A stretch of DNA of 64,000 nt from Paulinella micropora (Eukaryota > Cercozoa > Imbricatea > Euglyphida > Paulinellidae). The position numbers and the translations under genes are program-made. Every line of letters begins with the position of its first letter. The first letter of the stretch is position 1. The notes below the pieces were generated by a model. The model did no database searches. It saw nothing but the letters and a program-made list of their open reading frames with translations, and was not told the origin of the DNA. The stretch lies in NCBI GenBank assembly GCA_019918135.1, contig WBZZ01001754.1:102501-166500 (forward strand), written 5' to 3'. Shown one piece after another: positions 11,206 through 21,979 of the stretch.

Positions 11206-12523
11206 TTACCACATCCGGTCCGGGGAGAGCAGGTAGAGGTCGTCGTCGTCCTCCTCTGCCGGCAGCAGCAATTCCTTGAGCTGCGGCAAACGCTCTAGCC
11301 CCGCGTTCGCCACCCCTGCGCTCGAGGCCAATCGGCAATGGCTCAGGTCTAAGTATCGCAGCTTTGGCAGGCGCGCCAAGTCCTTTCCCCCGGTCGGTCA
11401 ATTCTGGGCAATCGCACAAGTCCAAGTGCTGCAGGTTTTCTAGGCCGGCCAAGTACATCAACCCCACGTCCTGCAGTCTCCGGCACGATCTCAAGCCTAG
11501 GCGTTGCAGCTCTTTCAGGCCGGTCAAGTACACAAGCCCCGTACCCGACAGGTACTGGCAGTAACTCAAGCTTAGGTGTTGCAGCTTGTGCAGGTGCTGC
11601 AAGTGCGTCAGGTCCGCATCCATTAGTAGCATGCCACTGCTCAAGTCTAGGTGTTGCAGGCGGTGCAGCCCCCCCAGGTGCCTAAGCCCCTCACCCGTCA
11701 GCTCCCCGCATGAGCCCAGGTCTAGGTGTTGCAGCTGGTGCAGATTCGCCAGGTGCGCAAGCCCCGCATTTGTCAGTCGCCGGAAATCGTGCAAGTCTAG
11801 GTATTGCAGCTGGTGCAGGTTCGCCAGGTGCGCAGGCCCCGCATTTGTCAGTCGCAGGCCATAGCTCAAGTCTAGGTGTTGTAGCTTTGGTAACTTGGCT
11901 AAGTAGATCAGCCCTTCCCCCGTCAGTCCTTGACTATGGCTCAGATCTAGGTGTTGCAGCTGGTGCAGCCCCTCCAAGTGCTGAAGCCCCGGATCCGTCA
12001 TCAGGAGGCAATCGTTGAAGGCCAAGTATTGCAGTTGTCGCAGCTCTTTCAAGGACAAAAGCCCTTCATCCGTCAGCGCTCCGAAGCGTCTCAGGTCTAG
12101 GTGGCGCAGGTCCGGGAGTGCCTCGATTACGCCGCGCAACAACGCCGAGGCTTCAGCCCATGCGGACGGTGATGCACGGGGCGAGCCTTGCAGCACCAGC
12201 CCCTCGATGCGGACATGGGCACGGAGCGCAAGAACCTCTGCCAGGGGGACTGCAGCGCCTGCCTCCACCACGAGCTTAGCCCGGGGCCGGGCCCCGGCAC
12301 CCCAGGCCTGTCCCCAGACCCGCACCAGGGGCCGGAGCTGCGGCCGGGCTACCAGGTCCAGCTCTAGGCCGCCAGCGCCGGCCGCCCGCCAGGCCGCGGA
12401 TGTCCGCAGCAGCCGGTCGTACTCAGGCGACGCACAGGCCAGCGCAGCCAAGTCGGTCCAGCCTAGCCAGCGCAGGAGCTGCGGGTGGTGGCTGGGCCCG
12501 GGGGGGAGGCCGGAGTCCACCAT
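11206..12523 (-). CDS. F-box/LRR protein, paralogue 1
   Basis: The ATG at 12523 is chosen because the paralogue at 14571 begins the same way (MVDSGL versus MGDSGL). Residues about 8-45 form an F-box-like helix set (PQLLRWLGWTDLAALA, then a Trp near AAWRAAG), the part that binds SKP1 in SCF ubiquitin ligases. From about residue 125 come some ten leucine-rich repeats of 24-25 residues with the LQHLDLSxCxxLTDAGL pattern, close to the GALA/AMN1 type. The extreme C-terminus (LPQLKELLLP plus an acidic run) is encoded after one frame change relative to the main frame. The likely role is substrate recognition for ubiquitination, by family inference. Confidence 0.75.
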
Positions 12524-13092
12524 CGGTCGGGTGCACGCCAAGGGGGGGAGGCAGCCAGTGTGACGCGTTGCAACTTTGGGTACCTAGGGCTGCCACCGAC
12601 GCCACCGTCTGCTGCGGCTAGGCGGGGCGCCCCGGGCCTGGCAAGGGGGGGGTGGGGGGGGCAGGGAGGAGGGAGAGAGGGGCGGGAGACTGAGAAAATC
12701 AAAGGAGCGCCGAGCTGGCGGCGGGGACGACTTCCGGCCACGAAAGAAGTAGGGAGAGGGGGGGGGGGGGGGGGCTAGGCACGCGTGGTTGACCCGGAGA
12801 ACGAGGGAGGGTGCAGCGCCGCCGGGCGTCCCAACCGGGCGCCCCAACCGCCCCCCCCCCCCCCCGGGCGTCCCCGCCGGAGGCTGCGATTCTCCCCCCC
12901 CCCCCCCCCCGGCCGGCTTGGGCGCCAGACTCGCTAGCCCGGCCCCGTTCACCGTGGTTTGGTTCCTCTTTTTATTTAAAGCCACCCCAGTTGCCGTACT
13001 GCCAGAGTTAGCGATCGTGCCCTGCACGAGCGCCACCCTACCGAGCGCACACCGCCCTCGCCTTCCAGCCCGGGTATCGCAGTTACCGCGTC
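12524..13092. other. Intergenic region with poly-G and poly-C tracts
   Basis: This region separates the two F-box/LRR paralogues. It holds long G runs near 12640 and 12757 and C runs near 12850 and 12895. TTTATT at 12971-12976 reads AATAAA on the minus strand, about 120 bp past the stop of the upstream paralogue, and is a good poly(A) signal for it. No gene is seen. Confidence 0.6.
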
Positions 13093-14571
13093 TTACCATA
13101 TTATCCCGCTCAGGAAGTGCAGGTCGTCGTCCTCTTCCTCCTCGTCCTCTGGCAGCAGCAATTCCTTGAGCTGCGGCAAACGCGCCAGCCCCGCGGCCGC
13201 CACCCCGACGCTCGGGCGGCCATGGCGCAGGTCTAGGTGTTGCAGCCGATCCAGCCCCGCCAAGTGCGCGAGCCCCGCACCCTTCAGTTCCCAGCAGTAG
13301 CTCAAGTCAAGGTATTGCAGCCGGTGCAGGCCCGCCAAGTGCGCGAGCCCCTCATCCGTCAGTTCCCGTCAGTAGCTCAAGTCCAAGTGTTGCAGCTGGT
13401 GCAGGTCTGCCAAGTGCGCGAGGCCCGCACCCGTCAGTCGTTGGCAATAGGTCAAGTTCAAGTGTTGCAGCTGGTGCAGCCCCGCCAAGTGCGCCAGCCC
13501 CGCATCCGTCAGATCCTCCCAATGCCGCAGCGCCAGCTATCGCAGGTTGTGTAAGCCGGCCAAGTGCGCAAGCCCTGCACCCGTCATCGGGCGACACGAG
13601 CTCAGATCTAGGTGCTGCAGCTGCCGCAGCCCCGCCAAATGTCCCAGGCCCGCCAAATGTCCCAGGCCCGCATCCGTCAGTCCGGAACAAGACTTCAGAT
13701 CTAGGTGTTGCAGCGTGTGCAGCCCCGCCAAATGTCTCAGACCCGCATCCTCCAGGTCTCGGCAGTACCTCAAGTTGAGGTGTTGTACCCTTGGCAAATT
13801 GGCTATGTGAATCAGCCCCGCCCCCGTCAGTCGGCTGCATTGGCTCAGGTCTAGGTGTTGCAGCTGGTGCAGCGCCTCCAAGTGCCGGAGCGCGGGGTCC
13901 GTCAGGTCCTGGGAGTTGCTCAGGTCTAGGTGTTGCAGCTGGTGCAGCCCTGCCAAGTGTTCTAGCCCCCCGGCCGTCGCCAGCAGGCAGCGGTGCATGC
14001 CCAGGCGTTGCAGTTGTCGCAGCTCGGCCAAGGGGGCAAGCCCCGCCTCCGTCATTCTGTGGCATAGCCCCAATTCCAGGTGTTGCAGCTGGGCCAGCCG
14101 GCCCAAGGGCAAGAACCCTTCGTCCGTCGGGCCGGCGCAATCCTTCAGATCTAGGTAGCGCAGGTCCGGGAATTCTTCGACTACGCCGTGCAACAACGCC
14201 AAGATTGCCTCGGCCGCGGACACGCGAGGCTCACCTTGCACCACGAGCCCCTCGACGCGGACATGAGCATGGAGCGCACGGACCTCGGCTAGGGGGTCGG
14301 CGGCGCTTCCCTTTACTACGACCCTAGCCCGGGGCCGGGCCCCGGCGCCCCAGGCCTGTCCCCAGACCCGCACCAAGGGCCCGAGCTGCGGCCGGGCTAC
14401 CAGGTCCAGCGTGAAGTCACCGGCGCCGGCCGCCCGCCAGGCCGCGGGTGTCCGCAGCTGCCGGTCGTACTCTGGTGCCGCACATGCCAACGCAGCCAGG
14501 TCGGTCCAGCCCAGCCAGCGCAGGAGCCGCGGGTGGGGGCTGAGATCCGGGGCCAGGCCGGAGTCCCCCAT
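13093..14571 (-). CDS. F-box/LRR protein, paralogue 2
   Basis: This is a tandem paralogue of the gene at 11206-12523, on the same strand, with the same N-terminal F-box-like region and leucine-rich repeats. The product is about 490 residues. The N-terminal block (HPRLLRWLGWTDLAALACAA) is nearly identical to paralogue 1, while the repeats differ in number and order, as expected after duplication and repeat turnover. The C-terminus ends LPQLKELLLPEDEEEEDDD and then a short hydrophobic tail. The coding frame changes once or twice among the repeats. Downstream is AATAAA (minus strand) at 12971-12976. Confidence 0.75.
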
Positions 14572-15067
14572 CCTCGAAGGTCGCGTGGCCACGTCAGGGG
14601 GGAAGCAGGCAGCTAGTGAGTTGGGTGGCAGCTTTGGGGTACCTAGGGCTGCCACTGACGCCTGCCGCGGCTGGGCAGGACGCCCCAGGGGGGGGGGGGG
14701 AGCCAGAGTGGGTGGAAGGGAGAGGAAGGGGGTTTGGGGGGGGGGGGGCAGAGTGAGTGTAAGAGAGAGGAAGGAGGGGGAGGGTGCGGGAGCTGGCGGC
14801 GGCGGCGCCCGGCACCGGGAGCAAGGCTGGGCACGCGTGGTTGACTTCCGGGGGGGGGGGGGGGGGGGGAGGTACTACGATCGGGCGTCCCTGCCGGAGG
14901 AGGCTGGGGAGTGGGGAGAGGGGGGGCGAGCTTCCTACCCCCCCCCCCCCCCCCGCCGACCGGCCGAGGCGCTGGATCCGCTAGCCTAGCCCCGCTCGTT
15001 CCAAGTGGGTTGGTTCTCTTTTTAATTAAAGCTAGCCGGCGGCTGTCCTACACTAGCCCGCGGCAGG
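14572..15067. other. Intergenic region, poly-G/poly-C rich
   Basis: No credible gene is present. G runs near 14690, 14738 and 14850 and a C run near 14940 dominate. TTTAAT at 15021-15026 (ATTAAA on the minus strand) lies 42 bp past the stop of the next gene and is a probable poly(A) signal. Confidence 0.5.
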
Positions 15068-16884
15068 CTATTTCCGGGGACGCTTGAGGCTCAGGGCGTA
15101 GGCCGCTTCCATGTCGTTGATGCAGCGCTCCCGCTGGTCCGGCTTCAGGTGCGAGACGGGGAACAGGTCCAGGCTGCACTCCAGTCGTTCGCGCAATTGC
15201 TCGGACGCGTGCGTGTGCGCGCCGGGCAACGACCACACCGCGGCCGACAAGTGCTCCGCCAGCACGCCCTCCCGGGCGTCGGACCCCCGCCTGGCCTCCT
15301 GCAGCAGGGTGACCTTGACGTGCTCTAGGTGGCGGTAGAGCACGAGCACCGACAGCAACAGGCGCACGCACAGGCGCAGGTCGTGCGTCGGGCCGGAGGC
15401 CGGGGCCTTGGCGTCCGTGTACAGCCCGTGCGGGGCTGCCTCAAAGAACAGGCGCGCGGTGTTGGCTAGCTGGGCGGTCAGCGTCCGCAGCCAGAAAATC
15501 TGCTGCGCGTAGCGAGAGTCGGCCGCGCCCGCCTGGCGCCCGTCGACTGCCTCCGGGACGCCGGCCAGGGCCTCGACAAAGGACTTGGCCCCGCGCCGGT
15601 GTAGCAGCAGCATGAAGCCGTTCAGCAGGGCCAGGTGTAAGGCCAGGCCCGCGGGGGCGTCCTCCAGCGCCGTCGGTCCTGCCACCAGGCCGCGCGGCTC
15701 CCGTGCTTCGGGGGCTGGCCGTGCTGCTCGGCCCGCAGGATGGCCGACTGGGTGTGCGTCTGCCAGCCCCACGCGGTGGCCAGGTCGCTCGCCACGTACA
15801 GGCTGAGCTGCACGATGAGGTCTCGCTCGGCGGCGGCCGGCAGCGCCCGCGGGGCGATAGCGGCCGACAAAGACAGCACCTGCTCCCTGGTGCGGGCCTC
15901 CAGCTGCAGCAGCGAGGCCGCCGTGGGCCGTCCGTAGTGGCTCTCGAGGGCGGGGTCGGGGTCCTCGGGGGCCGGCCGGCCGTCGGCGGGGGCCGCGAAG
16001 CGGGCCTCCGGCTCCAGCGGCAGAGACAGCGCCTCCCCGGGCCGGATGTGCCGGGCTGCGCACAGCAACCCTACCGCATCGCTGTCGAACATGAGGCTCA
16101 CGTTGTGGTCCTCCGCTGCCGGCAGCTGGGCCAAAAAGGGGTTCAGTACCGCTCCCACCACGGCGCCCGACAGGTAACTCCGGACCAGGAAGGCGTTGCG
16201 GCGGGCGTAGGCACAGAGCTGCTGCACGTCGTCCTCTGCGACCTGCACCGCCAGCACCAGCCTGAGCAGCTGGGCCAGGTTCTGGGCCACCTGGGCCGGC
16301 AGGAGCTCCTCGCGCGCCGGCCCGTCCTCCGTGGCCGGGGCGCCTTCGGTGCGCCGGCAGTGCAGTTTGTCCAGCAGCACCTGCGACCAGCTGCAGGACC
16401 GTGGCTCGCGGGGGCTTTCCCAGGGCGGGGGGCCGATCAGGGTTTCGAGGCACGCGTAGAAGAGGAGCAGGTGCCACTGGTGGGCGGTCGTCAGGTCCAG
16501 GCCCCGGGTAGAGGTGCGGCTCTCGTCGCCCAGCCCGGCGCAGAGGTCCAGCAGCTCTGGCGGCAGCAACGGTATGTCGTACTGCACCTTGCGCGGGGGC
16601 TGGGCGGACCCGCGCGCGCTCGCCGTGCCGGGGTGGCGGTGGAAACAGCGCAGCACCCAGGCGGGCACGCACTGGCGCGAACGAATCGGCATGGGTCTGT
16701 TCTCCTTGGGGCTGTACGAGTGCGCCCGCTGCCCGCTGTACAAGACGCAGACCCCGGAGGGGCACTCGCCGATGACGCTGTCGGCCTCGGCGCCGCGGGA
16801 AGGCGTCCCGCCGTGGCGGAACACCACCCGCGCGCTGTCCGTGTCATAGCGCAGCAACGAGCCCCCGTGCTTGCTGGCGTGCAC
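15068..16884 (-). CDS. Possible SET-domain-like protein
   Basis: Coding starts at the ATG at 16884 (MHASKHGG) and ends at 15068, giving about 600 residues. The segment DHNVSLMFDSDAVGLLCAAR followed by HIRPGEAL resembles the late SET core of SETD/SMYD proteins (Asn..., hydrophobic strand, a-x-R-x-I-x-x-GE). The C-terminal 200 residues are helical, like the substrate-binding lobe of that family. The usual NHSC and catalytic Tyr are not obvious, so methyltransferase activity is uncertain. The frame changes once in the C-terminal half. A MYND-finger protein is encoded nearby. The assignment is tentative; the alternative is an unknown helical protein. Confidence 0.4.
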
Positions 16885-16956
16885 CTCGTTCCGCCCCCGG
16901 CCCCCGCCGGGACCTCCGGCGGGGCTCCGGAGGGCGCCCGGCCCCCGGGGCGGGCG

Positions 16957-17793
16957 CTACGGGGGCGGGGGCGGACGCCTGGTCCGGCGGTGGCCGGGGC
17001 CAGCCCGGCGGCGTGGCTGGGGGGGGGCCGCGCCGGCCGCTGCAGACGGAGACCGACTGGGCCTGGTCAGCCCGGCGGCGTGGCTCCGGAGGGTGTCCGG
17101 GAGCTGGACGTTCGCCCCGCCCGGCGGCACGGGAGGCAGCCGGGGGGCCGCCTGCGCTGGCACCGGTGCAGGGGACGGCCCCGCGTCCGCCCACGCTCGG
17201 GGCGGCTCGGCGTCCGCCTGCGCAGGAGGGGGCTCGGCCTCCTCCGCCTGCGCAGGGAGTGGCTCAGCTTCCGCCCACGCTCGGGGGGGCTCGGCCTCCT
17301 CCGCCTGCGCAGGGAGTGGCTCAGCTTCCGCCCACGCTCGGGGGGGCTCGGCCTCCTCCGCCTGCGCAGGGAGTGGCTCGGCCTCCTCCGCCTGCGCAAG
17401 GAGCGGCCCGGCCTCCTCCGCCTGCGCAGGGAGCGACCCGGCCTCCTCCGCCTGCGCAGGGAGGGGCTCGGCCTCCTCCGCCTGCGCAAGGAGCGGCCCG
17501 GCCTCCTCCGCCTGCGCAGGGAGCGGCCCGGCCTCCTCCGCCTGCGCAGGGAGTGGCTCTGCCTCCTCCGCCTGCGCAAGGAGCGGCCCGGCCTGCGTGG
17601 GCACTGCGCCCGCCCAAGTATCTGTGTCGGCCTGCCTCATCGGCACACGGGGCGGCTCGGCGTGCACCTGGGCGGGTGCCCGGGCGGGTGCCCGGGGGGG
17701 GGGGGGGGGCACGTCTCTTCCCCAGGGATCGGCACCCGCGCTCCGCCCGGCCCCACCTAGTTCTACGTCTAGCATTTCACAGAGCTCCGCCAT
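16957..17793 (-). CDS. Acidic repeat protein (Glu/Pro/Ala decapeptide repeats)
   Basis: The likely start is the ATG at 17793 (MAELCEMLDVELGG). The first 60 residues are ordinary. Residues about 65-190 are a tandem array of a ten-residue unit, EEAEPLPAQA with variants (EEAGPLLAQA, EAEPPRAWA), encoded by a 30-bp minisatellite at about 17209-17600. The tail is Pro/Ala/Arg-rich. There is no signal peptide or membrane helix. The stop is about 70 bp before the start of the SET-like gene on the same strand. Function is unknown; such regions are usually disordered spacers or scaffolds. Confidence 0.5.
   Translation of the reverse strand: MAELCEMLDVELGGAGRSAGADPWGRDVPPPPPRAPARAPAQVHAEPPRVPMRQADTDTWAGAVPTQAGPLLAQAEEAEPLPAQAEEAGPLPAQAEEAGPLLAQAEEAEPLPAQAEEAGSLPAQAEEAGPLLAQAEEAEPLPAQAEEAEPPRAWAEAEPLPAQAEEAEPPRAWAEAEPLPAQAEEAEPPPAQADAEPPRAWADAGPSPAPVPAQAAPRLPPVPPGGANVQLPDTLRSHAAGLTRPSRSPSAAAGAAPPQPRRRAGPGHRRTRRPPPPP
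17209..17600. repeat. 30-bp coding minisatellite
   Basis: Thirteen or so copies of a 30-bp unit are present (core GGCTCGGCCTCCTCCGCCTG followed by CGCAGGGAGT), with some 57-bp composite units that include GCTTCCGCCCACGCTCGGG. Units are multiples of three, so length changes keep the frame of the minus-strand acidic protein. The array is expected to vary in length between strains. Confidence 0.9.
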
Positions 17794-18251
17794 GATATCG
17801 GCGTCCCGATCCTCCAGCGGCGGGGTCCGTCCGCCGTGGCCGCGCTGGCCGGGGAGGTCTGGCCCTCCATCCGCGGCGCTCTTTCTGCCGCGACCACCGG
17901 GGTGCGTCAGCCACACTGGCCTGACGGCCCTCCGCCAGCCGCACCCCGCCCCTCCCCCTCCCTCTTCCTTGCTCCCCTCCACGGGGACGGGGCCTTTTCC
18001 CCTCCCCCCTTCCTCCCCCCCCCCCTGCCGCCCGGGAGAGCGTGTCCCTCCCTCTTGCCACCGCCGCCCCCCCCCCCCCCCCGGCCCCGCCCGCCGGCCA
18101 GGCCGAGTACGGTAGCGCAGACATTTGACCGCGGCTCCGCACCCCGATGGGCGGGCTCGCGCCGCAGTCCGCTGTTCCTCCGGCCGGCGGAGCCCCCGCT
18201 GCGGCCCACACCCGCGTGGTGGTAGGCGCAGGCGGCGGCGGTGATACGGCC
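17794..18251. other. Divergent intergenic region, poly-C rich
   Basis: This lies between the divergently transcribed acidic-repeat gene and the plus-strand gene at 18252. It has C/T-rich stretches with C runs near 18015 and 18065. It should hold both promoters, but no TATA element is evident. Confidence 0.4.
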
Positions 18252-19614
18252 ATGGCCCTGGGCTTCGCGGCGACCAAACGCAGCAAGCCCGAGCGGGCCG
18301 GCGACCTAGCGGGGCGTTGGGTGGTCCTGGCGGCGGGCTACGAGCTAGCCGAGTACCGGGCCGCGCTCGCCAGGGGCTGCTACACGCGCGAGGGGGTCTG
18401 TGTGCGCGGCGGCCTGGGGCCGGGGGCTCTAGAACAGTACCTGTGCTTTGTGCTGGCGGGCGCGGCGCCGGGCCTGCCGGGCACGCTGCGCCTCAAGCCC
18501 CACACCCACGCGGAGCTGGTACACGCCCTGACCCACGACTTTGCGTGCCTGCCACCACCGGGGCACCGGGGGGAGCAGGCCGCGGAGGAGGCGCTCGCCC
18601 GGCCCGACTTCAAGTACCAGACCCTGCTGGAAGAATCGGAGGCCTTGTCCCACGCGCATGGCGCAGAGCTCCTAGTGTTTGCGAGCCCCGGCCGGGCGGC
18701 GGACCGGGGGGCCGGCCGGGCGCTGCGCCAGCTGCTGCGGGCGTGCCTGCAGTCCTACCGGCCCATTCGGGAGGTGTGGTTGTTGGACGCGGGGGGGGAC
18801 CTCGTGGACGAGCGCGTGGGCGGCCGGGACGTGGCCGTGCGCAGTGCGTTCGAGACCTTGTGCCGCGAGTGCGCGAGCGGGGGTGCCCCGGCCCCCGCCT
18901 TCCGGTTGCGGCACGCCATCTTTGGCCTAGGCGTAGATGCACACGCCGCGCCGACCCTCGTGGCCGCCAACCTCTTTGCTTACCACGACCGCTTTGGCCA
19001 CGCCCTGGTACTTCGACCCGGAACTCGCGGCCGAGTTCTATACCGCGTGCCAGACGCGCCCCGAGCTCCGGCCCTTGTTACAGCCCGGGCGGGCGTTGGG
19101 CGCCTGGACGGCGGCCTACGAAATGCTGCACCCGGGGTCGGCGGGCGAGGCCGCGGCCGCCGAGCGCAAGCAGTGGTGGCAGGCGCTGCGGCCCGGCCAG
19201 GCCGGCGGGCCCACGGACGCGCAGCTGTGGCTCTACTCCGAACTCTTTATTCGCCGGCGCCCGGAGTTCCAAGCACTAGAAGCCAGGGCCGCCCGGCAGC
19301 GCGCCGCCCAGCCGCGCGCCGCCGTCCAGGAACCGTTGGGCGTCGCGGCGTGGCTGCCGCCACTGCCCGAGCACCCGCCCGGGGGCGCCGTGGGGCGGCT
19401 GCCGCCGGTCGCCGAGCACCCGTCCGGGCGCGCCGTGGGGGGGCTGCCGCCGGTCCCCGAGCACCCGCCCGGGGACGATGCCTCCTCGGCCCTGGCCGAG
19501 TTAGCGCGTGATCTGGCCACGCAGGACCCCACGCGGCGCCAGATGGTCTGCAGCCTGTTGGCCGCCTGCTACGTGATTGACTTTGTCTGCACACGGCCCG
19601 CGCCCGCCCGGTAG
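18252..19614 (+). CDS. Protein of unknown function with C-terminal 15-residue repeats
   Basis: The start is placed at the ATG at 18252 (MALGFAATKRSKPERAG); an upstream in-frame ATG at 18147 is possible. The product is about 450 residues and soluble-looking, with a folded N-terminal 260 residues rich in Leu, Ala and Arg. Near the C-terminus are three copies of a 15-residue unit of the form LPPVPEHPPGGAVGR, encoded at about 19360-19480. The frame changes once, near the middle. The last 40 residues are helical and hydrophobic. I recognise no domain. A poly-C tract follows the stop. Confidence 0.55.
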
Positions 19615-19737
19615 CCCCCCCCCCCCCCCAGCCTGGCCCGTCCCGAGCGGGCGGCGGGGCACGGGGACTCCCCCTTCTCCGGGGCTCGGGGGGCCGGCGG
19701 CTTCCTCCCCCCCTGCGTGCTCAGGTAGATAGAAAAG

Positions 19738-19738
<1 letters not shown>

Positions 19739-19774
<36 letters not shown>
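19739..19774. repeat. CT microsatellite
   Basis: A pure (CT)n run of about 17 units lies between two genes. It is a simple repeat with no coding role. Confidence 0.95.
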
Positions 19775-19778
<4 letters not shown>

Positions 19779-19865
19779 CACACACACAGACCTCCTCCGG
19801 CGCCCCCCGGCCGCCAGCACGGGGCTAGGTCCTCCCCCGGGCCAGGCCTTGTAGTGCCCACGCTG

Positions 19866-19871
19866 TTTAAT
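19866..19871 (-). terminator. Poly(A) signal ATTAAA
   Basis: TTTAAT on the plus strand reads ATTAAA on the minus strand, 50 bp downstream of the stop codon at 19921. Similar signals follow several other minus-strand genes here (8622, 12971, 15021, 52163), which supports real transcription units. Confidence 0.55.
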
Positions 19872-19920
19872 CAAGAAGAGGCAGAACTGTGCGGACGGCC
19901 GCCAGTGCTACGGTAAGTGG

Positions 19921-20367
19921 CTAGTCAGAGCCTTCGTCTTCTTCTGCCTGCCAGTGAGCCTGCTCGTGCAGGCACGGCAAGTGCCCCGGCTGACCCCCGT
20001 GCCCTGGCTGGCCCCCGGCGGACGGACACAGTGACTCCAAACCCGCGCGGGCTTCGGCTAGGCTTCTTTGGGCTTGGTCCAGTGTGTTGAGCACCTCCCG
20101 GAGGCACGCTAGCCCTTGCCGCAACTGCTGTCTGTCCCGTTCCAGGCGCGCACTGAGCCCGAGCAGGCGTTCCAGCTCACGCCGCGACCGCCCGGCCTCC
20201 TGGTCCCGGGCCAGCTGGTGCTGGGCGTTCTCCACCGCGCCCAGGAGCGAGCAGGCTAGGTACCACAACAGCAACAGCGCGAGCGGCCCGCACAGCACAG
20301 ACGCTAGCGCGGGGACCGTGTCGGGCAGCCCTAGCCCGGCTAGCAGAACTTCCCACTTCGGCAGCAT
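19921..20367 (-). CDS. Single-pass membrane protein with coiled coil
   Basis: The ATG at 20367 (MLPKWEVLLAGLG) gives 148 residues. One strong membrane helix (about residues 20-45, ALASVLCGPLALLLLWYLAC) is followed by a long amphipathic coiled coil (about residues 50-115, with QLARDQEAGRSRRELERLLG and regular Leu spacing). The tail is Gly/His/acidic. The longer upstream frame is Pro-rich over poly-G tracts and is unlikely to be translated. The topology resembles small tethering or scaffold proteins, but no family is recognised. ATTAAA lies 50 bp past the stop. Confidence 0.6.
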   Translation of the reverse strand: MLPKWEVLLAGLGLPDTVPALASVLCGPLALLLLWYLACSLLGAVENAQHQLARDQEAGRSRRELERLLGLSARLERDRQQLRQGLACLREVLNTLDQAQRSLAEARAGLESLCPSAGGQPGHGGQPGHLPCLHEQAHWQAEEDEGSD

Positions 20368-20671
20368 CCTTTCTGCCTCCGACCGCGACTCCGTGCGGTC
20401 GCCGACGCCGTTCTGACCCCCGGCCGCGCTGGCCCACGGCCGGGCAGGCCCGGGGGGGCGCACGGAGGGGGGGGGGGGGGGGGGGCGTGCCAGCGGGCCC
20501 GCTGACACGAGACGGAAGAGGGGGGCGCAGGGGGGGGGGGGGGGGGGAGAAGACTCTCCTCCGCCCTGCCGTGTGTCCGGCGCCGCCTCCCCTACCCCCT
20601 GCCCACCCCCGGCCACGCCCGCGACGTTGTGGGTGGCACAATTGACGCTGTGCCTGCTACCCGCGTTGGCC

Positions 20672-20803
20672 ATGTTCAAGAAGCGCAAAGACAAGTCCAA
20701 GAGGTGGCCTAGGCCCCCACCCGACTATCCCGCCTGGCCGGCCGGCCCGAGGCCCGAAGACGCGGCCTGGCAGCTCTGGCGCGCAGGACCCTGGCGCGAA
20801 TAG
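20672..20803 (+). CDS. Possible small basic protein
   Basis: The short frame MFKKRKDKSKRWPRPPPDY... of 43 residues is divergent from the membrane protein gene. It is Lys/Arg-rich at the start and Trp/Pro-rich afterwards. An AATAAA at 21119-21124 shows that some plus-strand transcript may end shortly downstream. There is no homology to judge by; this may be a chance frame. Confidence 0.25.
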   Translation: MFKKRKDKSKRWPRPPPDYPAWPAGPRPEDAAWQLWRAGPWRE

Positions 20804-21422
20804 ACGCGGGCGCGCACACGCTAGGGGGCACCAGCCGGGGCTGCGGGCCAGCCGGCCCCCCGGGGGGACAGCAAGCGCGCGGCCGCCGGACGGGGGGGGG
20901 GCGTGCCTGGTGGCGTGCCTGGCGGCTCCGGGGGGGAGGGGAGAAGGCGCGGGCCGGCTACCCCGGCGGCCGCGCGACGGAGGGGACGGTGACCCCCCCC
21001 GGTCTAGCCTCCTGCGGCAATACCTAGGTTCGGGGGGAGTGTGCGCTACTCGCCCCCCCTCTTCTTTGGCACCTTGGCCTCCTGGGTCTCCGCGCCCAGT
21101 GTCAGACCGTCGAGCTTGAATAAAAAATCCTTGCTTTGGCCACCGCTTGCTTGGCTTCTTCTCCTCGCCCCTTTCTTCCCTCTCTGCCCCCCGTTTTCCG
21201 ACGGGGCTAAGACAAAGCGTGCTCCTTTCCCTTCCTCTCCGCTGTCCCTCGCTTAGCTCGCAGTGCCAAGTGGAAGCGGGGCTTTCCTACGTTAAATATA
21301 AAAGAAAAAAAGAGAAAGAGAAAAGGTCCAGTGGAAATGTCAACGAAGACCGAGCAAGCGCAATGTGGCATATGCGGCCAAGAAAGGATACGTTCGTCCG
21401 AAAACACCGGGTAGCAATATAT

Positions 21423-21479
<57 letters not shown>

Positions 21480-21604
21480 TTATTCCTAGTACCCCGCTCC
21501 ATCTCCCCGCTCTCTTCACAGCCACCGCAAAATGTCATTGCCAGTGAATGAGAGCTGTGTAATTAGTTTGTGCCTGCACATGCAGGGCGAAAGCTTCCTC
21601 TGCT
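20804..21604. other. Intergenic region with AT microsatellite and poly(A) signal
   Basis: The first half is GC-rich with G runs and contains AATAAA at 21119-21124. GC content then drops from about 21290. A TATA/AT dinucleotide run covers about 21425-21476. No gene is evident. The composition shift suggests another, older join inside the block. Confidence 0.6.
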
Positions 21605-21979
21605 ATGAAAAGCAGTGCCCAAAAAGCAGCTGAAGACGTGAGCAGATTCGGAACCTTATCAGCTGACGGTACATCTTTTAAGGGCACGAGCACTCTCAAG
21701 GATGATCAGCTATTATGGGTGCTGCGAAACATAAAGACAATCGCAGATTTCAATCTCCGCGGATGCCAAAGTCTCACCGACGAGGGTGTGGAATACTTGT
21801 CTAACATGGCACGTAATCTCAAGGCTCTTGATCTCACTGACTGTAAGGCGATCACTGAAGAAAGAATGCGCCATTTAATGAAAGTCAGCCAGCTGAAAAG
21901 CCTGATTCTCACGGGCTGTGAAAAGGTCGAGCCGCAGGATATCAAGTTCTTTCTCGCAAGTTGGAATCATGCACAGTGA
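21605..21979 (+). CDS. Small leucine-rich-repeat protein (AMN1-like)
   Basis: A complete 124-residue frame starts MKSSAQKAAEDV. It has three LRRs with the cysteine-containing pattern DFNLRGCQSLTDEGVEYL, ALDLTDCKAITEERMRHL and SLILTGCEKVEPQDIKFFL, typical of AMN1/FBXL repeats. There is no F-box and no signal peptide. Codon use is far less GC-rich than the F-box/LRR genes in the same block, so it seems to have a different history. It lies 130 bp before the junction back to the PLV. It could be a fragment of a longer LRR gene. Confidence 0.6.
   Translation: MKSSAQKAAEDVSRFGTLSADGTSFKGTSTLKDDQLLWVLRNIKTIADFNLRGCQSLTDEGVEYLSNMARNLKALDLTDCKAITEERMRHLMKVSQLKSLILTGCEKVEPQDIKFFLASWNHAQ

Noticed and set aside
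15703-17760. Long plus-strand frame of 685 codons
   Set aside because: It lies antisense to the SET-like and acidic-repeat genes. Its Arg/Leu/Gly-rich low-complexity translation is a GC-driven shadow.
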